10,680 nucleotides of DNA from Desulfofustis sp. (GCA_030145365.1 JAQYVS010000441.1:1-10680); one strand, 5' to 3'. Shown: positions 1-7,515, counted from the first letter of the stretch. Notes: a model not told the origin generated them from the sequence alone. A program made the numbers and translations.

Positions 1-563
1 ACACCGCCAAACACTTCCTTGGCAAAGATAACCCCGAAACTGGCACCGACCGCCACCTGCCAAAGCGGGATTGTCGGCGGCAGGGTCAGAGGCAGCAGCA
101 AGCTGGTGACCAGGTAGGCTTCGGAAAACTCATGACCGCGAATCAGGTTGAACAGGGCCTCCCAGACACTGCCAGCGATAACGGTGACCAGATAGATCGG
201 GACAAAATAGAGGGCACCGTGCATCATATTGGAAAAAATCGACTGCGAATTAATGCCGATAAGTTGCATTATCGCACCGCGCCAGCCTTCAGGAACAGCT
301 CCGATTTCAGCTAAGACCTGATTGGCCTGGTAGCCCGTATTCCATAAAGCCATTATCGTGCAGGGGATCAAGGCGATTATCACGGTGATCATGATCCGTT
401 TCAAATCCACCGCATCGCGAACGTGTGGAGCCGATGGTGTTGATTTGGTGGTGGAAAAAAGAAACGAATCGGTCGCCTCGTAGAGCGGATACCAGCGTTC
501 CAGTTTGCCGCCTTTTTCAAAATGCGGTTTGAGGTTGAGAAAATATCTATTGAGAAATTTCAT
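1..563 (-). CDS. nqrB: Na+-translocating NADH:quinone reductase subunit B, N-terminal part
   Basis: NqrB is a membrane subunit of the NQR complex, which couples NADH oxidation and quinone reduction to Na+ export across the inner membrane. The first 187 codons are present and the gene continues past the left edge. The protein begins MKFLNRYFLNLKPHFEKGGK, then has the family signatures LYEATDSF, HVRDAVDLKRIMIT and LPLTLPPTIPLWQVAVG, ending at KEVFGG. Three hydrophobic segments are visible, at about residues 54-72, 108-132 and 146-180. The threonine that carries covalent FMN lies beyond the cut. The ATG at 563 is 23 bases after the nqrA stop, so both are on one transcript. No strong Shine-Dalgarno sequence sits before this ATG; the start is chosen because the N-terminus aligns with known NqrB. 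The identification is firm. Confidence 0.95.
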   Translation of the reverse strand, partial: MKFLNRYFLNLKPHFEKGGKLERWYPLYEATDSFLFSTTKSTPSAPHVRDAVDLKRIMITVIIALIPCTIMALWNTGYQANQVLAEIGAVPEGWRGAIMQLIGINSQSIFSNMMHGALYFVPIYLVTVIAGSVWEALFNLIRGHEFSEAYLVTSLLLPLTLPPTIPLWQVAVGASFGVIFAKEVFGG

Positions 564-586
564 ATTGGGCGCCAACTTTTATCTTT

Positions 587-1933
587 CTATCCTTCTAATT
601 CAATGGAAGTCAAGGTCTCACGGAGTATCGGGCCAAAATCGTTTTTTCCCGGACAGACGTAAGAGCAGAGAGCCAGATCTTCTTCAATGAGCTCCAGGCA
701 ACCCAGCTCTTTGGCCCGTTCAGTATTACCTGAAGCCAGGCTTTTCAAGAGGTAGACCGGAACCATATCCAGCGGCATCACTTTTTCGTAGGTACCCAAG
801 GGGAAAATTGCCCGATTTCCACCCCAGATCGCAGTGTTTAAAGGCAACTTGCCGGGTTTAGAAAAAGATGACCAGAAGGCCCTGGTTACCGAGAAGCGAT
901 CACCGCCGGGCCGGAGCCAGCCGAAAAATTGCCGGCCGTCGCCCTCTTCCAGACAGCTGATTTGCTGGTGGTAACGGCCGAGGTATCCTCTGATCTGATC
1001 AACCTGTCTGCCATCAAGAACTGATCCCGACAGCAATCGAACATCGGCTTCTGAGATCTCATCTTCACAGAGCTCGGCAATTGATGCACCCAGACGGGTG
1101 CGAACGTGCCGGGGGTCTTTTACCGCCGGTCCTGCCAGCGCCACGATTCTTTCGACGCTAAGCTGCCCGCTGCGAAACAGACCGCCGATTGCAATCACAT
1201 CCTGGGCTCCAATATGCCAGGCCGTTTTTGTTTCACTAACCGGGTTAAGAAAATGAATATGTGTTGAAGGCAGACCAACCGGATGCGGCCCCGAAAACTC
1301 TACTGAATCAACCGCCTCGATCGATTCATCAATTGTTTTCTGACCTGTCTCCAGACAGAGATAGACCGATGATTGCACACATTTTGTCAAAGCTTTGAGG
1401 CCACGCAGAAAATCATCTTTGTGCAGTTCTATGATTTCATCCATATCCGGACCCAGGGGCGAGCTGTCAATGGCAGTGACGAAAAGTGATGCCGGCTTGC
1501 TGTTAACCCTCGGTATTTTACCGTAGGGTCTGGTTCTGATCCCGCACCAGAGACCTGATTTAATCAGCAGTTCCTGCAGCACTTCCGAGCTCAAATCACC
1601 GGGGTCTGTATCTGGTTCACAGAAAGAGATTGCCTCGTTGCCTTCAAGGCGGATCACCAGAGATTCGAACTTACGTTTTGCTCCCCGGTTAATTGCGATT
1701 ACTTCTCCGCTGCCGGGGGCGGTGAAGATCACACCTTCATTTTTTTTGTCTGTAAACAACGGTTGGCCGCAGGCTACATGATCCCCGACATTCTCCAGCA
1801 TGGTCGGCTTCATGCCGATATAATCGTCTCCCACCAGTGCCACATGTTTGAGCGGTCTGCTGTCTGTCACTGTGCGCGAGGGCTCGCCGCTGATAGGAAT
1901 GTCCAGTCCTTTATCTATTGTAATCTGCTGCAT
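587..1933 (-). CDS. nqrA: Na+-translocating NADH:quinone reductase subunit A
   Basis: NqrA is the soluble cytoplasmic-side subunit of NQR, implicated in quinone interaction. The 448-residue length is normal for the family. The protein opens with the hallmark ITIDKGLDIPISGEP. A barrel-sandwich region at about residues 30-95 includes KPTMLENVGDHVACGQPLF and FTAPGSGEVIAINRGAKR, as in NqrA and RnfC. Later family blocks include GLWCGIRTRPYGKIP, HIGAQDVIAIGGLF and GWLRPGGDRFSVTR. The C-terminal part contains LCSYVCPGKNDFGPILR. The start codon follows the apbE stop after a single base (TGA-T-ATG), which points to translational coupling. An AAGGA motif inside the apbE end lies about 13 bases upstream, somewhat far. 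nqrB follows after 23 bases. The identification is firm. Confidence 0.96.
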   Translation of the reverse strand: MQQITIDKGLDIPISGEPSRTVTDSRPLKHVALVGDDYIGMKPTMLENVGDHVACGQPLFTDKKNEGVIFTAPGSGEVIAINRGAKRKFESLVIRLEGNEAISFCEPDTDPGDLSSEVLQELLIKSGLWCGIRTRPYGKIPRVNSKPASLFVTAIDSSPLGPDMDEIIELHKDDFLRGLKALTKCVQSSVYLCLETGQKTIDESIEAVDSVEFSGPHPVGLPSTHIHFLNPVSETKTAWHIGAQDVIAIGGLFRSGQLSVERIVALAGPAVKDPRHVRTRLGASIAELCEDEISEADVRLLSGSVLDGRQVDQIRGYLGRYHQQISCLEEGDGRQFFGWLRPGGDRFSVTRAFWSSFSKPGKLPLNTAIWGGNRAIFPLGTYEKVMPLDMVPVYLLKSLASGNTERAKELGCLELIEEDLALCSYVCPGKNDFGPILRETLTSIELEG

Positions 1934-1934
1934 A

Positions 1935-2966
1935 TCAACCGAAGAATCCTTTTGTCTGAGATCTGTTCAATGCCTTATCAATAAAATAACCTTCACAATC
2001 CGGCAGTGATTCAAGCAGGGCAATTGATTTTTCAGGACCCAGTACCATGGTTGCCGTGGCCAGCCCGTCTGCTTTGGCAACGGATGGCGCCAGTATAGAA
2101 CTCGATGCGGTTTCAATCGGAGAGAATCCGGTATGGGGATTGATGATATGATGTGTTTTTTTATCCTCGGTAAAATACTGCATATAGTCCCCTGAGGTGG
2201 CGATGGCTCGATCACTGAGTTCAATTGTTGTCATTTGTTTTAAATCGTCGTTGCGTGGATCTCTTATCCCGATCCTCCATGGTTTACCATCCTGTCGATG
2301 CCCCACTGTCATCAGATCGCCACCGGCCTCCACGTACGCATTAGTCAGACCATATTCCCGCAGGACAGCTACTCCCTGGTCCACAATATAACCTTTGGCG
2401 ACAGCATCCAGGGTGACCTGGGTGCCGGGTCGTGAGTACTTGATTGTGGCAGACTCCTCTACAACAATATGTCGATAATCAACGAGTTGCAAAATTTCTT
2501 TTATTTTTCTTTCGTCAGGAAGAACGCCACTCTTTTTTATTTCCTTAAAAAGACCCACCAACGGGAGAACTGTCGGGTCAAATGCTCCGCCGGTTAATTC
2601 ACTGAGTTCTCGGGAAAGCGTGAAAACTTCAACCAGTTCCCGGGGGGCGTTGGTCAAAATTCCTTCACGGTTCAATTGTGACAGGGGACTGTCGGGGACA
2701 TAGGTGCTCATCATCGAGGAAAGTGTTTCCATTCTGGTGCAGCAGGCATTGATCGCCTCTCTAGAGAGTGTTTCATCTGGTCCACAGACAGCCAGATTAA
2801 CAATGGTCCCCATCATCGGCTGGCTGTGGCGGATTACCAGCATTCTCCTGTTTTGAGATAACCCCAGATACACTACTGCTCCGATTACAACAGCCCCACC
2901 GGTCAGCTGCAGCAGACGTCTTCTGCTTAAGCCCTTAGTCTTCTGTTTGTCTAAATAACTATTCAT
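1935..2966 (-). CDS. apbE: ApbE family FAD:protein FMN transferase, exported
   Basis: ApbE transfers FMN from FAD to threonine residues of periplasm-facing flavoproteins; NqrB and NqrC are classic substrates. The 343 residues start with a Tat-like signal: S14-R-R-R-L-L followed by a hydrophobic stretch at 21-36. There is no lipobox cysteine, so it may stay anchored by this segment or be cleaved. Family motifs in order are QPMMGTIVNL (49-58), TGGAFDPT (125-132), LDAVAKGY (186-193), EAGGDL (213-218), IATSGDY (255-261), HHIINPHTG (272-280) and AKADGLATA (297-305). D300 and T304 match the metal-binding positions of the family. The gene leads the nqr operon and its stop is one base from the nqrA start, so maturation enzyme and substrate are co-expressed. 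The ATG at 2966 lacks a clear ribosome binding site, but a downstream start would remove the signal. Confidence 0.94.
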   Translation of the reverse strand: MNSYLDKQKTKGLSRRRLLQLTGGAVVIGAVVYLGLSQNRRMLVIRHSQPMMGTIVNLAVCGPDETLSREAINACCTRMETLSSMMSTYVPDSPLSQLNREGILTNAPRELVEVFTLSRELSELTGGAFDPTVLPLVGLFKEIKKSGVLPDERKIKEILQLVDYRHIVVEESATIKYSRPGTQVTLDAVAKGYIVDQGVAVLREYGLTNAYVEAGGDLMTVGHRQDGKPWRIGIRDPRNDDLKQMTTIELSDRAIATSGDYMQYFTEDKKTHHIINPHTGFSPIETASSSILAPSVAKADGLATATMVLGPEKSIALLESLPDCEGYFIDKALNRSQTKGFFG

Positions 2967-3067
2967 TATAATATTAATTAGATAGGTCGTTCCGGATAGA
3001 GAGATGTCGAATAAAACAAACAGGATCCAAACACAATTTTCCTCAGTTATCTCAAGTCTGTTGGACT

Positions 3068-3095
3068 ATTATAACCACTGCTGAACAGTCCGCAA
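3068..3095 (-). promoter_or_regulatory. candidate sigma70 promoter of apbE-nqrAB
   Basis: On the minus strand a perfect -10 box TATAAT lies at 3068-3073. A partial -35 box TTGCGG (3 of 6 matches) lies at 3090-3095, giving a 16-base spacer. The transcript would begin about 95 bases before the apbE ATG. This is the best-looking minus-strand promoter in the intergenic region, but the weak -35 leaves it uncertain. Confidence 0.4.
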
Positions 3096-3177
3096 AAAAG
3101 AGCCATATCCTTTTTGTGTCCTATATTTAGATAGTTGACAAATTGAAATTAAATAAAATCATTATGTTAGGAATAGC

Positions 3178-3206
3178 TTGACATTATTGCTGGACTGGTA
3201 AGTAAT
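3178..3206 (+). promoter_or_regulatory. candidate sigma70 promoter of the HerA-like gene
   Basis: A perfect TTGACA at 3178-3183 is followed after exactly 17 bases by AGTAAT at 3201-3206, which matches four of six -10 positions. Transcription would start near 3213, about 65 bases before the GTG start at 3279. Confidence 0.4.
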
Positions 3207-3278
3207 GGACTCAGTTGTTGGAAACTTCAGGGGCTGGTCTTCAACAAAAATATCACTTTCATATGAGCGAGGTGTTCA

Positions 3279-5681
3279 GTGGAATCCAATTTTCCCTACG
3301 AAAAACTTGGATTATTTTATCTTGGTAAAGAGCTGCCGATCGGCGATGAACCTGCTCCTGAATTACCACTCTTGTACAAGAGCAAGAACCTGACAACCCA
3401 TGGTGTGATCATCGGGATGACTGGCAGTGGCAAAACCGGTTTGGGTATTGGGCTTATTGAAGAAGCGATCATGGATAATGTTCCGTCGATCATTATCGAT
3501 CCCAAAGGTGACATGGCCAATCTGCTGTTGACTTTTCCCAACCTTGAACCGTCCGATTTCCAGCCCTGGATAGACCCCGCTGAAGCCTCACGGAAGAACA
3601 TGTCGGTGGAGCAATTTGCCGATAAAACAGCCAAGACCTGGAGTGACGGTCTCGCCTCATGGGGGCAGGGGAAACAGCGCATTCAATCGTTGAAAGAAAA
3701 ATCCAGGCTGACCGTCTATACTCCCGGCAGCAGCAGTGGTGTACCGGTTTCGATAATGGCGAGTTTTTCGGCACCCGCTGATGCTATTTTAGATGATCAT
3801 GACAGTTTGAATGCACTGGTCGGCTCCACCGTTACGAGTCTGCTGGCCCTGGTAAATATTGAAGGTGAGCCGCTGACCAGCCGGGAGCATATTCTGATTT
3901 CTTCAATTCTGCTGCATTACTGGCGCAACAAGGATGATCTGTCCCTTGAGACCCTGATCGGGGCCATTGTTAACCCGCCGTTTGAGAAAGTTGGTGTTTT
4001 CAGCCTGGCCAATTTTTTCCCCCAGAACGATCGAATGAAGCTTGCGATGCTGTTAAATAACGTTATTGCAAGTCCGTCTTTCAGCAGCTGGCTGCAGGGA
4101 CAGCCAATGGATATACAGAAAATCCTCTATGGGGAAGGTGGAAAACCAAAGACTGCGATCTTTTCGATTTCCCATTTAAGCGAAACGGAGCGGATGTTTT
4201 TTGTTACCCTGCTGCTTAATGCAATGATCGGCTGGATGCGCCGGCAGCAGGGCACTTCTTCATTGAAAGCCCTGCTCTACATGGATGAGATTTTCGGCTA
4301 TTTTCCGCCAACAGGTAATCCGCCTTCAAAAAAGCCGATGCTGCTTCTGCTCAAACAGGCCAGGGCATTTGGGGTCGGAGTGGTACTGGCTACCCAGAAT
4401 CCGGTGGATCTCGATTACAAAGGATTATCGAATATTGGTACCTGGTTTGTCGGCCGTCTGCAGACGACCCAGGATCAGGACCGCGTTCTTGAAGGGATTG
4501 TCGGAGCAAGCGACGGCAATTTGAACCGGAAGATGGTCAGAAAGCTGCTTTCAGACATGAAAGGTCGCCAGTTTCTGCTGACCTCGGCTCATATGGAAGA
4601 GCCCTTGCTGTTCGAGACCCGCTGGGTCATGTCCTATCTTAAAGGGCCAATCAGTCAGCGGGATATTTCGAAGTTAATGGATGGCCGTCAACCGGAAATG
4701 ATTGGGGCTCAAACAGAGGCAGGGAAAGTGTCCGAGCCCAGTGGAGTCCTTACAAATCAACCGCCAATGCTGCATGAAGGTGTCGATCAGCGTTATCACC
4801 TGGTTTCAATGTATTCCGAGAAGCTTTCATTCGAGCCGTGGCTGGCGGCAAAAGCTTCGCTCAGATTTTATAACGCCAGCAGAAATATTGATGAAGTAAA
4901 AGCATATAACCTGCGTCTCTATCTCGATGATATATTTAAGGATCCAGACTGGAATGAAGCGGAATTATCGACCATAGAGCTTGATTCCTGCAGAAATTCG
5001 GTGCCAGACGGAAGCTCGTTTCTTGCACTGCCGTCACATTTTGCTTCGCTGAGAAACCTTAACACCTACAAAAAAGATTTTGCCGACTATCTTTACCAGT
5101 CCCAGCGCCTGGAATTATTGGCTGTCAAACCGTTAAAAATGGAATCGAGACCGGGGGAGAGTGAGGATGACTTTATCGTTCGAATTGCAGATCGTCTGCG
5201 TGAAGACAAGGAGGCAGCAGTTGAAAAGCTGGCTGATCAGTTTCAGGTCAAACGAGAACGAGTAGAGGCAAAACTAAGTCGCGCCCTTGCTAAGCTTGAT
5301 AAGGAAAAGGGTGATGTCTCGACGAAAACCACTGATACCATTATTTCCTTCGGCACCGCGGTACTTGGTGCTTTTTTAGGGCGTAAAGCTGTCTCCTCCT
5401 CGACCATGACAAGAACTGCCAGCAGTATCAGAAAGGCTGGGAGAATAGGCAAGGAAAAAGATGATGTTCGACGGGCAGAAGAGGTGATTGCTGGACTTGA
5501 GCTTGAGATTGAGGAGCTTGAAACCGAACAGAATGAGGAACTTGAAAAACTTGCCGACTCTTACGATATATCGCGGGTCAATATAGATACCTTTTCGATA
5601 AAGCCAAGGCGTACCGATATTTTCGATGTTGAAATCTGTCTTTTGTGGGAAATGGTTCCCCCGAGAATAGATCAGCAATAA
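3279..5681 (+). CDS. HerA/FtsK-type ATP-binding protein with C-terminal coiled coil
   Basis: This 800-residue ATPase belongs to the HerA/FtsK/VirD4 class of ring-forming motors that move or unwind DNA. The core is complete. Walker A is GMTGSGKT (46-53). DPKGDM follows at about residue 74. Walker B is LLYMDE, with D336-E337 as the acidic pair. The HerA-like segment ATQNPVDLDYKGLSN lies near residue 375, and WFVGRLQ carries a candidate arginine finger (R393). After about residue 480 no known domain is recognised. That part has a charged helical stretch (about 620-675), a glycine/alanine-rich hydrophobic segment (about 687-704) and an acidic coiled coil (about 728-763). The start is GTG, preceded by GCGAGG at good spacing. 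No NurA nuclease gene is adjacent and the neighbours are unrelated, so it appears to act alone or with distant partners. Its substrate is unknown. The ATPase class is sure; the biological role is not. Confidence 0.88.
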   Translation: MESNFPYEKLGLFYLGKELPIGDEPAPELPLLYKSKNLTTHGVIIGMTGSGKTGLGIGLIEEAIMDNVPSIIIDPKGDMANLLLTFPNLEPSDFQPWIDPAEASRKNMSVEQFADKTAKTWSDGLASWGQGKQRIQSLKEKSRLTVYTPGSSSGVPVSIMASFSAPADAILDDHDSLNALVGSTVTSLLALVNIEGEPLTSREHILISSILLHYWRNKDDLSLETLIGAIVNPPFEKVGVFSLANFFPQNDRMKLAMLLNNVIASPSFSSWLQGQPMDIQKILYGEGGKPKTAIFSISHLSETERMFFVTLLLNAMIGWMRRQQGTSSLKALLYMDEIFGYFPPTGNPPSKKPMLLLLKQARAFGVGVVLATQNPVDLDYKGLSNIGTWFVGRLQTTQDQDRVLEGIVGASDGNLNRKMVRKLLSDMKGRQFLLTSAHMEEPLLFETRWVMSYLKGPISQRDISKLMDGRQPEMIGAQTEAGKVSEPSGVLTNQPPMLHEGVDQRYHLVSMYSEKLSFEPWLAAKASLRFYNASRNIDEVKAYNLRLYLDDIFKDPDWNEAELSTIELDSCRNSVPDGSSFLALPSHFASLRNLNTYKKDFADYLYQSQRLELLAVKPLKMESRPGESEDDFIVRIADRLREDKEAAVEKLADQFQVKRERVEAKLSRALAKLDKEKGDVSTKTTDTIISFGTAVLGAFLGRKAVSSSTMTRTASSIRKAGRIGKEKDDVRRAEEVIAGLELEIEELETEQNEELEKLADSYDISRVNIDTFSIKPRRTDIFDVEICLLWEMVPPRIDQQ

Positions 5682-5688
5682 CCAGCTG

Positions 5689-6636
5689 TCACACTGAACG
5701 TTTTTCTTTGAAACGGATCAGTGAGCCGAGTTGATCACAAAAGGGCGTGGCAATTTTATGCTCTTTGCCCTTGGTTGAGACATATCCCACCAGGGCTTCG
5801 ACTTCGGTGGGCTTGTGATTTTCCAGATCCTGCAGCATGGACGGTCGATGTTCGTAGGTTGCAGGAATAAGTGTTTTATAAAATAATGCTTTATAGTGTT
5901 CGGGAGTTTCCCAGACGACGCTGCCGCCAATGGCTTTGATCACATTAAACGTTTCGTCTATTACCTGATTCATAATCTTTTTCGTTTCATCGTGTTCGGA
6001 GAGCACTCCGTAGCTTACCCCCAATATTGCTCCCAATGGATTAAGCGCACAATTGTAAAGCAGTTTGGCAAACAGCGATTGGTGGATATCTTCGACTGCT
6101 GCGGTCGGAATCCCGGAATTATTAATTGTTTTGGCGAGCCGATCGGCAGTTTGCGGGATAGCTCCGGGTTGGCTGGCGCCGATATGAACATCATCGGCCG
6201 ATACGGTTATGCTTACGTGTGCCGGCTCTACAATTTCAAAACCGGTAATTATTCTGGAGCCGAGACTGCGCTCTGGCCCGAAAGTATTTTCAACCTGTTC
6301 TACATTGCCGCACCCGTTCTGCATCGAGACAACCGGGCAGGAGCAATTATTCAGTGAAGCCAGATCTTTCAGTGACGATTGTGTATCGTATGTTTTTGTG
6401 GTGAGCAGAATATAATCGTAGATCGATCCATCTGCGTTTGTGATGGAACTCGTAAGAGATATCTGCTCATTGCTTACATGAAACGATCCAAATATTCCGT
6501 CAACCGAAATGCCGTTTTGGGCTATGGCTTTGATAAAGCGTTCTCTGATAACAAGAGTCACCCCATGGCCGTCGTTTGCCAGTAAACAGCCGAGCGCCTG
6601 TCCAAGTGCCCCGGTACCGTAAATCAAAAAATGCAT
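5689..6636 (-). CDS. panE: 2-dehydropantoate 2-reductase family protein (ketopantoate reductase)
   Basis: PanE/ApbA enzymes reduce ketopantoate to pantoate with NADPH, a step of pantothenate and coenzyme A synthesis in the cytoplasm. The 315-residue protein has the N-terminal Rossmann motif GTGALG (7-12), then LLTTKTYDT with K81, and QNG with N107. The helical C-terminal domain has FAKLLYNCALNP with K191 and N195. Its SMLQDLENHKPTE block places S266 and E278 twelve residues apart, as S244 and E256 are in E. coli PanE. All known catalytic and substrate-binding positions thus seem kept. Paralogues of this fold act on other 2-ketoacids, so the exact substrate is not certain. The ATG at 6636 lies 12 bases after the stop of a small gene and has only a weak GAG before it, suggesting it is the last gene of the riboswitch-controlled operon. 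Its stop faces the stop of the HerA-like gene 7 bases away. Confidence 0.85.
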   Translation of the reverse strand: MHFLIYGTGALGQALGCLLANDGHGVTLVIRERFIKAIAQNGISVDGIFGSFHVSNEQISLTSSITNADGSIYDYILLTTKTYDTQSSLKDLASLNNCSCPVVSMQNGCGNVEQVENTFGPERSLGSRIITGFEIVEPAHVSITVSADDVHIGASQPGAIPQTADRLAKTINNSGIPTAAVEDIHQSLFAKLLYNCALNPLGAILGVSYGVLSEHDETKKIMNQVIDETFNVIKAIGGSVVWETPEHYKALFYKTLIPATYEHRPSMLQDLENHKPTEVEALVGYVSTKGKEHKIATPFCDQLGSLIRFKEKRSV

Positions 6637-6648
6637 ATGCTCTAAATA

Positions 6649-6861
6649 TTATCTGTTTTTATTGGTCTTTTGCTGCAATCTCCGAGGAAGCTTCCGGTCA
6701 TAATTTTGCTGAAGATATGCATTAAATTCCTTCAGGCAGTCGATCCGACCCTGGTGAAACTTTTCGTTATTGTCCTGACTATCTTTTTCCAGGTCGTGGC
6801 TAATATCAACAATTCTTTGATCCAGTGCTTTATAGAGATTAAGCAGATAATTGTAAGACAT
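6649..6861 (-). CDS. small hypothetical protein, 70 residues (paralogue of its upstream neighbour)
   Basis: The family is not recognised. The predicted protein is soluble and largely helical, with no signal peptide or membrane segment, and has a basic tail (about residues 56-70, rich in K and R). It aligns with the gene just upstream (6906-7103): Y5, I17, S21, L24 and K26 occupy the same positions in both. After a three-residue gap both have QG-x-(I/L)-D-x-L followed eight residues on by YL. That shared pattern is the main reason to treat it as a real gene. The ribosome binding site is weak. It is separated by 44 bases from the gene before it and by 12 bases from panE after it, which fits one operon. 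No function can be assigned. Confidence 0.6.
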   Translation of the reverse strand: MSYNYLLNLYKALDQRIVDISHDLEKDSQDNNEKFHQGRIDCLKEFNAYLQQNYDRKLPRRLQQKTNKNR

Positions 6862-6905
6862 GGTCTGTTGCAGCTCGCTTTTCTGAGTTCAGGTGATGAA
6901 AATTA

Positions 6906-7103
6906 TCAGTAATAAATAAAATCTTTCAAATCCACATGTTCTTTGAGGTATTTTCTTATCCATGTGAGTTCGTCAAGCTGTCCTTGCCAGTATGCCTGTT
7001 CCTTTTGCTCACCTGTTTTCGGAGATTTTCCCAGGTTGTCGCTTGCCGATGCTATGTTACTGGTGATGAAATTATGGATTTCTACTGAGTATTCGTTGGC
7101 CAT
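6906..7103 (-). CDS. small hypothetical protein, about 65 residues (paralogue of its downstream neighbour)
   Basis: The family is not recognised. With the ATG at 7103 the protein starts MANEYSVEIHNF and ends LKDFIYY. It is a soluble, probably helical protein with the motif YWQGQLDEL. The reading frame stays open to an upstream ATG at 7208, which would give 100 residues. I prefer 7103 because the 70-residue paralogue downstream aligns from this methionine, and a GGA lies seven bases before it. The longer start is possible, since a GGCAGG lies six bases before the 7208 ATG, although inside a hairpin (7218-7244). It follows the 52-residue gene and precedes the 70-residue gene on the same strand, so it is probably under the same cobalamin riboswitch. 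Confidence 0.6.
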   Translation of the reverse strand: MANEYSVEIHNFITSNIASASDNLGKSPKTGEQKEQAYWQGQLDELTWIRKYLKEHVDLKDFIYY

Positions 7104-7217
7104 CGACCGTTCCGTTTCTTTTGCAAATCCTGCATTGATATGATTGAATCGTGCAATTTTACTGGATAAACCTGGAAAATCCAGAGAAAAACAATTACTA
7201 CGCTCCATGAATGACCT

Positions 7218-7244
7218 GCCTGCCGGTACAAAAACCGGGCAGGC
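7218..7244. repeat. inverted repeat between two small genes, imperfect hairpin
   Basis: GCCTGCCGGT at 7218-7227 pairs with ACCGGGCAGGC at 7234-7244, giving a ten-pair stem with one bulged base and a six-base loop. Neither strand has a following T-tract, so it is not a standard intrinsic terminator. On the minus strand the 3' arm contains the GGCAGG that could serve as ribosome binding site for the 7208 start. The hairpin could therefore limit that start or act as an RNA processing or stability element. Confidence 0.5.
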
Positions 7245-7254
7245 GGGGTCGAAA

Positions 7255-7413
7255 TTACTGGTTATGCTGTTTTACAGCCAATTGCTTTGGGATTTCTGGT
7301 TTTTGTTCGACCTTTTTGTTTCGCAGACATTTGCGCAGGATAGCCTGATAGGTATCCCAGTCGCGGGTTGTGAGGGCGCCTGTTTTAGCAAAGGTGATTT
7401 CTGTTCGGTTCAT
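7255..7413 (-). CDS. small hypothetical protein, 52 residues, first gene after the cobalamin riboswitch
   Basis: The family is not recognised. The protein begins MNRTEITFAKTGALTTRDWD, is basic overall (11 K/R against 5 D/E), has a single cysteine (C29) and ends with a proline/lysine/glutamine-rich tail. There is no signal peptide or membrane segment, which argues against a CbtB-like cobalt transport subunit. The ATG at 7413 is chosen because a full AGGAGG (7419-7424) sits five bases before it, the strongest ribosome binding site in the window. An in-frame TTG further upstream lies inside the terminator hairpin and is not credible. The gene begins about 40 bases after the riboswitch terminator, so it is the direct regulatory target. 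That placement and the strong ribosome binding site support a real gene; the function is unknown. Confidence 0.7.
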   Translation of the reverse strand: MNRTEITFAKTGALTTRDWDTYQAILRKCLRNKKVEQKPEIPKQLAVKQHNQ

Positions 7414-7451
7414 AACTGCCTCCTGTGGTAATGGTTGGCCGGAGGCCGATA

Positions 7452-7493
7452 TAAAAAAGGGCCCCCAGACCAAGAATTTGGTCTGGGGGCCCT
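7452..7493 (-). terminator. intrinsic terminator in the expression platform of the cobalamin riboswitch
   Basis: Bases 7458-7473 and 7478-7493 form a perfect 16-bp GC-rich stem closed by a four-base loop. On the minus strand it is followed directly by six T (7453-7458 read in reverse), the classic intrinsic terminator form. It lies about 60 bases after the riboswitch aptamer and before the strong ribosome binding site of the 52-residue gene. It is therefore where B12-dependent premature termination would occur. A competing pairing is possible: GTCTG (minus strand, within 7498-7507) can pair with CAGAC of the terminator 5' arm. Confidence 0.93.
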
Positions 7494-7515
7494 GTCACCA
7501 CAGACATGTACCAAC

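Larger units (their letters stand above)
2967..3278. other. divergent intergenic region between apbE and the HerA-like gene
   Basis: This 312-base AT-rich stretch separates two divergently read genes. It holds one promoter candidate per direction (minus, 3068-3095; plus, 3178-3206). An isolated plus-strand TTGACA at 3135-3140 has no good partner -10 box. No convincing terminator, structured RNA or small gene was seen in it. Confidence 0.6.

Noticed and set aside
3177..3191. Possible sigma54 promoter before the HerA-like gene (CTTGACATTATTGCT)
   Set aside because: The invariant GG at the -24 position is absent (CT is found), and the same bases fit a sigma70 -35 box better.
3279..5681. HerA-like gene as part of a phage-defence island
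   Set aside because: No nuclease, sirtuin, methylase or other defence gene is adjacent; flanking genes are metabolic or membrane functions.
5896..6357. 153-residue plus-strand open frame opposite panE
   Set aside because: It lies wholly antisense to a gene with all PanE catalytic motifs and resembles no known protein.
7218..7244. Hairpin read as an intrinsic terminator after the 52-residue gene
   Set aside because: No T-tract follows the stem on either strand, and further small genes follow on the same strand.
7414..7473. Longer, 72-residue reading of the first small gene from a TTG codon
   Set aside because: The extra codons run through the terminator hairpin and have no ribosome binding site, whereas the ATG at 7413 has AGGAGG at five bases.
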